Source: Psychrobacter sp. P2G3
Lineage (GTDB): Bacteria > Pseudomonadota > Gammaproteobacteria > Pseudomonadales > Moraxellaceae
NCBI RefSeq assembly: GCF_001593285.1
Contig: NZ_CP012529.1
Location: forward strand, 1,364,001-1,428,000
Direction: 5' to 3'
Length of the DNA stretch: 64,000 bases
Shown here: positions 27,137-34,802 of the stretch, one piece after another
How positions within the stretch are numbered: the first letter of the stretch is position 1
How the letters are laid out: every line of letters begins with the position of its first letter
The notes under the pieces: generated by a model
Told to the model about the DNA's origin: nothing
Databases searched by the model: none
What the model saw: the letters and a program-made list of their open reading frames with translations, nothing else
Position numbers and translations under genes: made by a program

Positions 27137-27348
27137 ATCCTGCCATCCGCTATTATCTGCCATTTCTGCTAGGGCAGTGGCTACTGGCGGGACAGGTTGC
27201 TGCTACCGCGACACCCTGACCCGCCAAGCCTTTGCAACCTAGCAGTTATGACAGGATAGCCGCTACTGTCAGGGCTAGCGGTGACATCGCGTTCTTGCTA
27301 CTATCTATCGTGATTTGAGCAATTTTTATCGGTGCGCTGGGCGCATCC
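27137..27348. other. GC-rich folded spacer with several hairpins
   Basis: The 438-bp gap between the BCCT and TIR genes is unusually GC-rich in its first half. TGGCGGG-A-CAGG (27185-27195) pairs with CCTG-A-CCCGCCA (27215-27226) with one A-A mismatch and a possible inner TTGC/GCGA stem. TGACAG (27249-27254) pairs with CTGTCA (27266-27271), competing with CCGCTA (27260-27265) against TAGCGG (27276-27281). A REP-like GG-TGCGC-TGG-GCGCA-T-CC sits at 27331-27348. No ORF is convincing. It may be a noncoding RNA, REP remnants, or the scar of an inserted element. The second half (27349-27532) is AT-rich, with TATAAT at 27428-27433. Confidence 0.5.
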
Positions 27349-27532
27349 TACGGCTACTAATAGAGTTTAACGAAAATTATAAAAATTAATATGAGAGTAA
27401 TTTAAGACTTCTATGAACGTGAGTTGATATAATTCAATAGTTAAAGTTATTAAAAAAATATGTAGATTTAACCTACTAATGTTAGATATCTATCATGACA
27501 TTAAAATTTTAAGTAGATATGAGGATTTAATT

Positions 27533-28396
27533 ATGAGTGATAAACCAACAATTTTTATCGCATCTTCGTCAGAGGCTCTACCTGTTGCAGAAGCTGTTCA
27601 TATTAAACTTGATACAGAGTTTCGCCCGAAACTATGGGAAAATGCTTTTGATTTATCTTCGATGACAATAACTACACTTATAAGTAAAACAAAAGAAGCT
27701 GACTATGCTGTTTTTGTATTTCATCCAGATGATAAATCTCTAATACGTGAAAAAGAATATAGCTCTGTCAGAGACAATGTTATCTTAGAACTAGGTATGT
27801 TTATAGGAGCGCTTGGGTTAGAAAAATGTTTTATTTTGGTACCAAACTCTTCCAAATCAACCTTTCGTCTGCCAACTGATTTAGCAGGAATAACAGCATC
27901 TTTTTATGATGATCAAGATGTTGACGTGTCTGATGCTGTAACAAGTAGTTGTGCCAAAATAAAACAAATAATAAAGAAATTGGAAGCCAAAGAAACTAAA
28001 ATAGCTACAACAACTGAGTCAGAAGTACTAAAAGAGCAGTTAAGTCATGCGCAGTCACAACTTTGGATGGTCAATCATGATGTTCAGCGGTCAAAAGAAC
28101 AGTCTCAATCTTTTCTAGAGTCAATAAAGAGTCATTTCTTCTCTATTGCAAAACCTGCAACTCCTGGGGAAATAAAATTTTGGGAAGATGGGGCTAAGGG
28201 AAGTTATTTGAAGGATATAAAAATACGAGAGAATAATGTTTACTTCGTAGACAAGGATGTAATCATTCCACCATTACATGGTGCAAATTCTATTTCAATA
28301 ATTGTCGCAAAGAGCGTTAGAGTTCATGGTGTTGATAAATGGAGTCATAATAGTATTTATTATATGGATGGATTCAGGACAGACGCCTATGTATGA
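27533..28396 (+). CDS. TIR-domain protein of the CAP12/Pycsar-effector type
   Basis: A 287-residue protein whose first 150 residues match the TIR-like nucleotide-binding family (PF10137) found as NAD-degrading effectors in CBASS and Pycsar anti-phage systems. Visible motifs are FIASSSEALPVAEAV (8-22), KLWENAFDLSSMT (33-45), YAVFVFHPDD (58-67) and SVRDNVILELGMFIGAL (78-94), with Glu86 the likely catalytic glutamate; LPTDLAGI follows near 125. Residues about 160-205 look like a coiled coil, and the last 80 residues form a small domain I do not recognise. GAGG 9 nt before this ATG supports the start. No cyclase, STING or cyclic-nucleotide-binding gene adjoins it. The gene is visibly AT-richer than its neighbours, which suggests transfer. 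Confidence 0.8.
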   Translation: MSDKPTIFIASSSEALPVAEAVHIKLDTEFRPKLWENAFDLSSMTITTLISKTKEADYAVFVFHPDDKSLIREKEYSSVRDNVILELGMFIGALGLEKCFILVPNSSKSTFRLPTDLAGITASFYDDQDVDVSDAVTSSCAKIKQIIKKLEAKETKIATTTESEVLKEQLSHAQSQLWMVNHDVQRSKEQSQSFLESIKSHFFSIAKPATPGEIKFWEDGAKGSYLKDIKIRENNVYFVDKDVIIPPLHGANSISIIVAKSVRVHGVDKWSHNSIYYMDGFRTDAYV

Positions 28397-28492
28397 CTGG
28401 TTTTCAAGAGGTTGTTTATCGTGGATTGGATAGTAAAAATTCGATACAATGCTTAAGATACTTATCAAATAGGTTTAATAGATTTACCTAAA

Positions 28493-28537
28493 CTAAGGCG
28501 CAACTTATAGATAATAAATGTATAAGTTGCGCCTTAG
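28493..28537. terminator. 17-bp perfect inverted repeat after the TIR gene
   Basis: CTAAGGCGCAACTTATA and its exact complement enclose an 11-nt loop. It lies between the convergent TIR and htpX stops. There is no T-run on the plus side and only a short one on the minus side, so it may be a terminator or an element end. Confidence 0.55.
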
Positions 28538-28560
28538 TAGATCAGAAAAGAGATAGTTAG

Positions 28561-29475
28561 CTAACTTCCACTAGGATTATACTTCCTTAACGCCGCAATA
28601 CGATCATCAAGCGTTGGATGTGAGCGGAAAAGGTTAGCGATACTAAAGCCTGTGGACTGCCCAGACGAGATTGCAAATGCTTTCATGCTCTCTGGCATTT
28701 GATCTGGACGTTGTGCAGAAGGGCGCAAGGCATCAAGCGCACTAATCATTTTGTCTTTGCTGGCAAGCTTTGCACCCATCTCATCAGCGCGGAATTCACG
28801 CAGACGTGAGAACCACATGACGATGGCAGATGCCAAGAAACCAAGCAGAATATCCATCACGATACTAGTGACAAAATAACCAATACCAGAGCTATTACTC
28901 GTATTCTTAAAGACAGTCCGGTCGACAAAGCTACCAATGATACGTGCAAAGAACATCACAAAGGCGTTCACCACGCCTTGGATAAGAGCAAGGGTTACCA
29001 TATCACCATTTGCCACGTGACCAATCTCATGCGCCAACACCGCTTCTACTTCATCTTGATTCATGTTCTGCAATAGACCAGACGAGACCGCGACCAAAGC
29101 CTTGTTTTTATTCCAGCCAGTTGCAAAGGCGTTTGGCTGTGAATTATTAAATATCCCCACTTCTGGCATCCCAATATTTACCGCTCGTGCTTGTTTAGCG
29201 ACGGTATCTACCAGCCATTGTTCCGTAGCGTTGCTTGGCGACTCAATGACAACCGTTCCCGTAGATCTTTTCGCCATCCACTTTGAGATAAATAGCGAAA
29301 CCATCGAACCAACCATGCCGTATATACCGCACATAATAGCAAGGCTGTTATAATTTAGTCCGCCCACGCCATGTACACCACCAATCCCAAAAAATCTGGA
29401 TAAGATACCAAACACGATGCTAAATACCACAATCACCGCTAAGTTGGTCAATAAAAACAATCCAATACGCATCAT
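28561..29475 (-). CDS. htpX: HtpX membrane zinc protease
   Basis: Inner-membrane M48 metalloprotease that degrades misfolded membrane proteins alongside FtsH. From the chosen ATG it is 304 residues and begins [18 protein letters not shown], as E. coli HtpX does. Two N-terminal membrane segments (4-25 and 42-63) precede the zinc site HEIGH (His149, Glu150, His153), and two further hydrophobic segments follow at about 160-180 and 195-215. The third ligand lies in [20 protein letters not shown] precedes this start. HtpX genes are often CpxR-controlled, but I saw no clear Cpx box. The gene runs towards the 17-bp inverted repeat. Confidence 0.95.
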   Translation of the reverse strand: MMRIGLFLLTNLAVIVVFSIVFGILSRFFGIGGVHGVGGLNYNSLAIMCGIYGMVGSMVSLFISKWMAKRSTGTVVIESPSNATEQWLVDTVAKQARAVNIGMPEVGIFNNSQPNAFATGWNKNKALVAVSSGLLQNMNQDEVEAVLAHEIGHVANGDMVTLALIQGVVNAFVMFFARIIGSFVDRTVFKNTSNSSGIGYFVTSIVMDILLGFLASAIVMWFSRLREFRADEMGAKLASKDKMISALDALRPSAQRPDQMPESMKAFAISSGQSTGFSIANLFRSHPTLDDRIAALRKYNPSGS

Positions 29476-29734
29476 TACGTTAACTTCCCAATTAAAATTT
29501 AAATGCAACTTTAAGACCTAATCTCATAATTGAGATATTATTGCTTTATATATGTTTTTATATATTATAGCTCTTCATAAATGGCGTTGTCTTGATAAAT
29601 AACAATCTCAGTTAACCGTCCACACACACCGAAATCGCCAAAAGAACGAAAGCATAAGAATTAAAAACAGTCAGCTCATCTAATAGACAGTCAACTGTTC
29701 AGATATATCATTTAATCATGCATAAGGTCTAATA

Positions 29735-30196
29735 ATGAACGCTCTAGAGCTAAAAGTACCACCTGTAGCCCAGGTCACCATTACCGCAGCTGCCATGTAT
29801 GGCGTAGCTAAAATCATGCCAAGCTTGCAGTTCTCTTTTAATGGCTCAACTGCACTAGCGATTTGTTTGGGTGTTATAGGATTGGGCAGTGGTATTATGG
29901 GAGTGGCTGAATTTAAAAAAGCACAAACTACCGTTAATCCACATACTCCCGAAAAATCTACGAATCTAGTGACACGCGGTATTTATCAATACACTCGCAA
30001 TCCTATGTATGTGGGATTGGTACTTATCTTATTATGCTGGGCATTATATTTGTCTCACTTTCTTGCGTTTGTGTTAGTGCCAGTTTTTATGCTTTATATG
30101 ACTCGTTTTCAGATTCAGCCAGAAGAGCGGATGATGGAACAAAAATTTGGCAAGCGTTATCAAACGTATCTAAAGAAGGTGCGGCGTTGGATTTGA
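29735..30196 (+). CDS. Isoprenylcysteine carboxyl methyltransferase-like membrane protein
   Basis: A 153-residue integral membrane protein with three or four hydrophobic segments. The C-terminal half has the family motif GIYQYTRNPMYVGLVLIL (90s-110s), then EERMMEQKFGKRYQTYLKKVRRW, matching the SAM-binding C-terminus of the ICMT/PEMT superfamily. Bacterial members have mostly unknown substrates, possibly lipids or small hydrophobic molecules. It stands alone, with no obvious operon partner. Confidence 0.82.
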   Translation: MNALELKVPPVAQVTITAAAMYGVAKIMPSLQFSFNGSTALAICLGVIGLGSGIMGVAEFKKAQTTVNPHTPEKSTNLVTRGIYQYTRNPMYVGLVLILLCWALYLSHFLAFVLVPVFMLYMTRFQIQPEERMMEQKFGKRYQTYLKKVRRWI

Positions 30197-30254
30197 GGTA
30201 TAGTAGGTAAAATGTTTTATTATTAATTAACGATTAAATCAGGGAGATAATGTT

Positions 30255-30584
30255 ATGGAAATGAAAAATATACCTTTTGGGATTACTGACTGGACGGAAG
30301 TAGAAGCAGTAGAAATCAAAGGTGAGACTGGCACAGGGTATTGGAAGACTTGCGAATTTAACAATATCAATGTGCATATGGTTGAGTATTCTGCAGGCTA
30401 CCTTGCGGATCACTGGTGCTATAAAGGGCACATTTTGTTCTGTGTTGAAGGAGAATTAAACACGGAATTAAAGGACGGTCGTACTTTTACCTTGACACCG
30501 GGTATGACTTATCAAGTAGCGGACGATACAATCGCGCATCGCTCGTCAACGAAGATAGGCGCTAAGCTGTTTATTGTGGATTAA
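30255..30584 (+). CDS. Small cupin with a DHWC motif
   Basis: A 109-residue cupin-fold protein. The cupin core is MVEYSAGYLADHWCYKGH, then ILFCVEGELNTELKDGRTFTL and GMTYQVADDTIAHRSST. The conserved ADHWC segment places a histidine and a cysteine where other cupins have the HxH metal site, so metal binding may be atypical. It resembles the family named DHCW-motif cupins. The function is unknown. The ATG follows GGGAGA by 8 nt. Confidence 0.78.
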   Translation: MEMKNIPFGITDWTEVEAVEIKGETGTGYWKTCEFNNINVHMVEYSAGYLADHWCYKGHILFCVEGELNTELKDGRTFTLTPGMTYQVADDTIAHRSSTKIGAKLFIVD

Positions 30585-30609
30585 TGATGCTCGTAAAAGT
30601 ATTATAAAT

Positions 30610-30723
30610 GTGACTAAAAATGAGAATATAAAAGGCGGGATTCTGGATTGTGTCGTTACGGGCGATAAAGTGTTTATTTCTGGCAATGCCGTGCAGTATT
30701 TGACCGGATTTATCACCGTTTAG
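30610..30723 (+). CDS. Possible 37-residue ORF before ynfA-like gene
   Basis: A GTG-started frame of 37 codons ends at a TAG overlapping the AGGAG that serves the next gene. The product ([18 protein letters not shown] and a hydrophobic end) is not recognised. It has no clear ribosome site, so it may be a gene remnant or leader rather than a protein gene. Confidence 0.25.
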   Translation: MTKNENIKGGILDCVVTGDKVFISGNAVQYLTGFITV

Positions 30724-30734
30724 GAGTAGTGGTT

Positions 30735-31067
30735 TTGACTGAATTGAAAACCGTTGGGCTGTTTGTGCTGACAGCATTGGCTGAAATTGTGGGTTGCTAT
30801 CTGCCTTATCTATGGCTGCGAGAAGGTAAGTCAATTTGGCTACTTATCCCCGGTGTGCTTAGTCTGGCAGCCTTTGTATGGTTGCTGACCTTACATCCAA
30901 CCGCTGTAGGTCGAGTTTATGCGGCTTACGGTGGGGTGTATGTTGCAATGGCAATTATTTGGCTATGGACTATCAACGGCATTCGACCAACCACATGGGA
31001 TATATTAGGTTCTGCGGTCGCGCTGCTGGGAATGGTGATTATTATGTTTGCGCCACGCAGCACCTAA
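30735..31067 (+). CDS. ynfA: YnfA-family small membrane protein
   Basis: A 110-residue inner-membrane protein with four membrane helices, of the YnfA family distantly related to small multidrug-resistance exporters. The match to E. coli YnfA is strong: [16 protein letters not shown], then [19 protein letters not shown] and [11 protein letters not shown]. The TTG start is chosen because GGAG lies 8 nt upstream; a GTG at 30729 would be too close to it. The transported substrate is not established here. Confidence 0.88.
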   Translation: MTELKTVGLFVLTALAEIVGCYLPYLWLREGKSIWLLIPGVLSLAAFVWLLTLHPTAVGRVYAAYGGVYVAMAIIWLWTINGIRPTTWDILGSAVALLGMVIIMFAPRST

Positions 31068-31185
31068 TATAAAAGCAGCGCCTAGCATAAAAAATGCCAA
31101 TCAAACCGTGAGATTCAAGTGGCACAGCTTTAATATTATAGTTCAGATTAATATAGGTTCAATTAGCATATTGATGTACTTAATA

Positions 31186-31308
31186 TTAATGTTTGCCTAA
31201 GATACTACCATTATCTTCTTTTTTAGATTTTTTGGCGGCTTTTTTCTCTTTTGCTGTTAACAGCGGTTTCTTTTTTACATTCTTCTTACTATCTTGACCT
31301 TTACTCAT
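31186..31308 (-). CDS. Lysine-rich 40-residue microprotein
   Basis: Short minus-strand gene with a clear AAGGAAAG ribosome site 7 nt before the ATG. The translation starts MSKGQDSKKNVKKKP and ends KEDNGSILGKH; about 15 of 40 residues are lysine, so it is strongly basic and probably disordered. Such proteins could bind nucleic acid or ribosomes; no function is known to me. Monocistronic as far as can be seen. Confidence 0.6.
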   Translation of the reverse strand: MSKGQDSKKNVKKKPLLTAKEKKAAKKSKKEDNGSILGKH

Positions 31309-31720
31309 GGTTCTTTCCTTTTTAAGGTAACTTATACTGCCTTCTGATTGAGTCAAATGGGGCTGACTATCGGGCGGTATTGATACAATTGTCGCAGACG
31401 CTGCGTTCTGAATTAAGTATAGCCCTAAGCCTCCGCAATAGATAGCGATAGCACAATTTCCCTACGCTCCACTCAATTCATCCTTTTAAGCTCGGTTATA
31501 TTTAACTCTGCTTTTATATTGAAATTAAGCGTATTCAAATTGAGTTTTTGGCTAGAGTCGCGCTCGAATAATGTATAAAACAATAATAGTATTAATAAGT
31601 GCTTACTTACGGATACATGCCGATTTGCTATAATAAGCGTTAAGCCAATGATTAGGTTTGGCAAACTCTTACTTATTAATATCTAGCACAATAGTGCTTA
31701 CTGTTTTGGTCAAAATTATT
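31309..31720. other. Spacer without a recognised gene
   Basis: About 410 bp between the lysine-rich microprotein gene and the queD-like gene. It contains upstream sequences for both divergent genes. No RNA gene, strong hairpin or credible ORF was seen. Confidence 0.5.
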
Positions 31721-32335
31721 ATGCGTATTCGTAAACTATTTAAATTTGAAAATGCTCATATTGTTCGTAACTGTAGCTCTGAGCGCTGCAAACACTCTAT
31801 CCATGGTCATAGTTATCAGATTGAGCTTATCTTAGAGGCCACTCGTCTAGATCATGGGCAAATGGTCTATGATTTTGGCTTATTAAAGTCTTCGATCAAA
31901 GACATCATCGATAGCTTTGATCATGCGATTTGTTTTTGGAATAAAGACGATCCTGAGTATATCGCTGCCTGTAAGAAGTTCAGTGCACGCTGGATTAGTT
32001 TGCCAGTGTCACCTTCAGCAGAGCAATTCTCACGAGTTATCTTCTTTTGGGCACAAGAAATCCTAAAACAAACCCAAATGCAAAATGGTGAGTCTGATGT
32101 CAGCGTCTACTCGGTGATTGCACACGAAACCGCAACTGGTTATGCCCAGTGTTTTGCTGATGATGTGGCTAATGAGCAAATGGGCAAGCTGGTATTAGAG
32201 GATTTTGAATTTAGCGAGCAAGTCTGTAGTGAGTGGCATGATCCTGAATTATATGCCAAGCTGATACGCGGTGAGAATTTTGTAAATCCTTCGGTAACGA
32301 TGCAGGTTCACGAACAACAAGCAGGTACAGTCTGA
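31721..32335 (+). CDS. 6-carboxytetrahydropterin synthase-like protein (QueD/PTPS family), extended
   Basis: Member of the PTPS/QueD family that makes 6-carboxytetrahydropterin in queuosine synthesis. Zinc ligands appear to be His13 in FENAHIV and the two histidines of IHGHSY (28 and 30), with cysteines at 18 and 23 near the expected catalytic position. HETATGYAQCF near 145 matches the substrate-binding Glu region. At 204 residues it is much longer than the 120 typical of QueD, with an insertion around 70-100 and a C-terminal extension from about 155. Its TGA overlaps the tsaE ATG, so it heads a tsaE-mutL-miaA transcript. Because of the length, a divergent function is possible. Confidence 0.75.
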   Translation: MRIRKLFKFENAHIVRNCSSERCKHSIHGHSYQIELILEATRLDHGQMVYDFGLLKSSIKDIIDSFDHAICFWNKDDPEYIAACKKFSARWISLPVSPSAEQFSRVIFFWAQEILKQTQMQNGESDVSVYSVIAHETATGYAQCFADDVANEQMGKLVLEDFEFSEQVCSEWHDPELYAKLIRGENFVNPSVTMQVHEQQAGTV

Positions 32336-32853
32336 TGTCTAATCATAATGATACGCCTTTTACTGATAAACAGTTGCGAATATTAACTCTATATTCAGAA
32401 GCAGATACCGAAAGCTTAGCCGAGCAGCTTGCCGCCTTGTTAGTGTCAGGTAGCGTTTGGCTGGCAGGTGATTTGGGCGCAGGTAAAACCACGCTGACAC
32501 GCTATTGGTTGCAAGCACTTGGGCATAAAGGTGCGGTAAAAAGCCCGACTTATACTTTGGTCGAGCCTTATAGTATTGAGCAAGGCAATGGCGTAACTAA
32601 GCTGGTTTATCATACTGATTTATATCGTATACAAGACCCTGAAGAGTTGTCTCTTATTGGTTTTGATGAGTACCTTGATGATAAAGATGCGCTGGTTATT
32701 ATCGAATGGCCAAGCCGCGCTGATAATTATCTACCACCGCCGACACTGTTCATTGATATGACTCAAAGCGTTGATGAGTCACGTCAGGTGGAGATACGAT
32801 TATCAAAGATAGGGGAAGCGCAAGGCTTAGACTTATCAGTTTTGAAAATTTAG
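32335..32853 (+). CDS. tsaE: tRNA threonylcarbamoyladenosine synthesis ATPase TsaE
   Basis: ATPase that supports TsaB-TsaD in forming the t6A modification of ANN-decoding tRNAs. The Walker A motif is LAGDLGAGKTTLTR (43-56), followed by KSPTYTLVEPY, HTDLYRIQDPEEL and IEWPSRADNYLPP, all characteristic. It is 172 residues, slightly longer than E. coli TsaE at both ends. It overlaps the preceding stop (TGATG) and is followed 8 bp later by mutL, so translational coupling is likely. Confidence 0.95.
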   Translation: MSNHNDTPFTDKQLRILTLYSEADTESLAEQLAALLVSGSVWLAGDLGAGKTTLTRYWLQALGHKGAVKSPTYTLVEPYSIEQGNGVTKLVYHTDLYRIQDPEELSLIGFDEYLDDKDALVIIEWPSRADNYLPPPTLFIDMTQSVDESRQVEIRLSKIGEAQGLDLSVLKI

Positions 32854-32861
32854 CTCAAAAA

Positions 32862-34718
32862 ATGCCTGCAATCCAAAATATATGTCCCTCACTAATGCTA
32901 GATAATCACTCTAATACACGAATCAAAAAACTATCACCGCTACTAATCAATCAATTAGCAGCAGGTGAGGTTGTGACGCGTCCATCAGCTGTGGTTAAAG
33001 AGTTGCTTGAAAATGCTATCGATGCTGGTGCCAGTAATATTGAAGTGCATATTACTCAAGGCGGCATGGGTATGATTGAAGTGGTGGACAATGGTGTTGG
33101 TATTCATCCTGATGATATGGTCATGGCGATTACTCGTCACGCGACCAGTAAAGTTGCTGATGTCGCAAATTTACATGGTATTACTACTTTGGGTTTTCGC
33201 GGGGAGGCATTGGCAGCAACGGCGGCAGTTTCACGATTGACGCTAACCAGTAGTCATGATGATAGTGGTATCGGCCGCCAGTTGCAGGTCACTGGTATCT
33301 TAGATGATCTGCCGAAACTGATACCTGTTGTGCACAATCGCGGTACGATAATCACGGTAAAGGACTTATACTTTAACGTGCCAGCACGCCGCGGTAATTT
33401 GAAATCTATTTCGACCGAGTTTAGTCATATCGAAACGATTGTGCGTGAAGTAGCTTTGGCACGCGCTGATGTAGCGCTTAGTCTCTTTCACGACAATAAA
33501 AAACGGCTGTCGCTGTCCAGTGCGTTGTCTTCAAGTTCGTTATCGATAAATGTTAACGGAAAAAACAATAACGCTAGTCGTCTGCCGTTATCACGTCTTG
33601 AACAAGCGACGGGTAGGCCATTGACGGATAACGCGCTAGAAGTAGCAATTGATTTATCGAGTCTAATGCAGCAGCCTATAGGGCATGCTGATAATCATTA
33701 CTCAGGTAATCAGGTAAGTATCAGTGGTTGGTTATGGCCTAGCACTGATTCACAGGACGCCTTGCCAAAGCTGCTATATGTGAATGGTCGTTTGGTAAAA
33801 GAGCCGATCGTTAGCAATCAGTTGCGCCAACTTGCTCACAGTGCTGGACTTAGTAGCATCGGTTACGCCCTTTATTTTGATCTACCAACCGAGTGGCTCA
33901 ATATCAATGTGCATCCATCCAAACAGCGGATCAAAATCAGCCCGTTAAATAATATCATGGCACATTTAAGCCATGCAGTTCGTTTGAAACTTAAAACGGT
34001 TAGTACAACGGAGACGGTAGCAACTACCGATTACGATAGACAGATGCTAGACAGAAATACCTCTCCAAGCACATCTTTTAATGCGTCATTGCCTAAGACA
34101 TTTGCTACTAGTAACTTAGCGCAAAACAATCAAGTACATACTCCTAAATATCCGTATCAACTGTCAGCAAGCAAACAGTTCTCTAAAAACGTAGCGGAAT
34201 TCTGTTCAGCAAAATCTTATGTTGACGAATCGTCTGATAAGAATGTTAAACCTTCAAGTGCAACTTCCGCTGATAGCCTTAATATTTTGAATAGCTCATT
34301 TATAAAGACAGGGCGTTTACCAGTTTGCTTGGATGTTATTAATAGCTTAAATGGTTTAGTAAGTGAATCTTCTAACCCTAAAGACATCGATGATAAATCG
34401 CTGCCTTGGTTATTGTTTTACAACCAAGGACAGCTTTCACTTATTAGTGCAGCAGATTGGCACTTAAAGCTTCGTCTATTATTTGAGTCACATGTACTTA
34501 GCAGTAATATATTTAAAAAAGATGAAATGCTAAATAGCGCAGCATGTGTCAATCAGCAACTTGCTATTGTAAGCGCGCAAATGACTGCGCAAGATTTGAC
34601 GATTTTTATAGTAGATGTTGAAGAGTTGCTAACTAACAATGCAATCAAAGTCATAGACCGCAATCAATTAGTTTCGTTGATGCTATTATCTGCCTCCGAA
34701 CAAACTACATTCAGTTAA
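32862..34718 (+). CDS. mutL: DNA mismatch repair protein MutL
   Basis: Couples MutS mismatch recognition to strand incision. The N-terminal GHKL ATPase is clear: INQLAAGEVVTRPSAVVKEL, then ENAIDAGASNIEV, DNGVGI, LGFRGEALA and FFNVPAR-type LYFNVPARRGN. Residues 395-480 form a Ser/Asn-rich linker. The C-terminal dimerisation domain is divergent; where endonuclease-type MutL has DQHA-x2-E-x4-E, this protein has SAADWHLKLRLLFES, so it appears to lack endonuclease activity and would depend on a MutH-like or other nuclease. An internal ATG 11 codons in (MLDNHSNTRIKK) could be the true start. Confidence 0.94.
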   Translation: MPAIQNICPSLMLDNHSNTRIKKLSPLLINQLAAGEVVTRPSAVVKELLENAIDAGASNIEVHITQGGMGMIEVVDNGVGIHPDDMVMAITRHATSKVADVANLHGITTLGFRGEALAATAAVSRLTLTSSHDDSGIGRQLQVTGILDDLPKLIPVVHNRGTIITVKDLYFNVPARRGNLKSISTEFSHIETIVREVALARADVALSLFHDNKKRLSLSSALSSSSLSINVNGKNNNASRLPLSRLEQATGRPLTDNALEVAIDLSSLMQQPIGHADNHYSGNQVSISGWLWPSTDSQDALPKLLYVNGRLVKEPIVSNQLRQLAHSAGLSSIGYALYFDLPTEWLNINVHPSKQRIKISPLNNIMAHLSHAVRLKLKTVSTTETVATTDYDRQMLDRNTSPSTSFNASLPKTFATSNLAQNNQVHTPKYPYQLSASKQFSKNVAEFCSAKSYVDESSDKNVKPSSATSADSLNILNSSFIKTGRLPVCLDVINSLNGLVSESSNPKDIDDKSLPWLLFYNQGQLSLISAADWHLKLRLLFESHVLSSNIFKKDEMLNSAACVNQQLAIVSAQMTAQDLTIFIVDVEELLTNNAIKVIDRNQLVSLMLLSASEQTTFS

Positions 34719-34802
34719 TCTGAGCCTTAACAATAAATACTAGCTTTTATATAGCTAGCCTCTGTTCTATCTATTCAAACTACAACCAGTAAAGGCATCC
34801 CT

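Noticed and set aside
27095..28560. A complete CBASS or Pycsar operon around the TIR gene
   Set aside because: No cyclase, STING-type, SAVED-type or cyclic-nucleotide-binding gene lies on either side; the neighbours are a BCCT transporter and htpX.
32862..34718. MutL as an endonuclease-type protein
   Set aside because: The DQHA-x2-E-x4-E motif is absent from the C-terminal domain.
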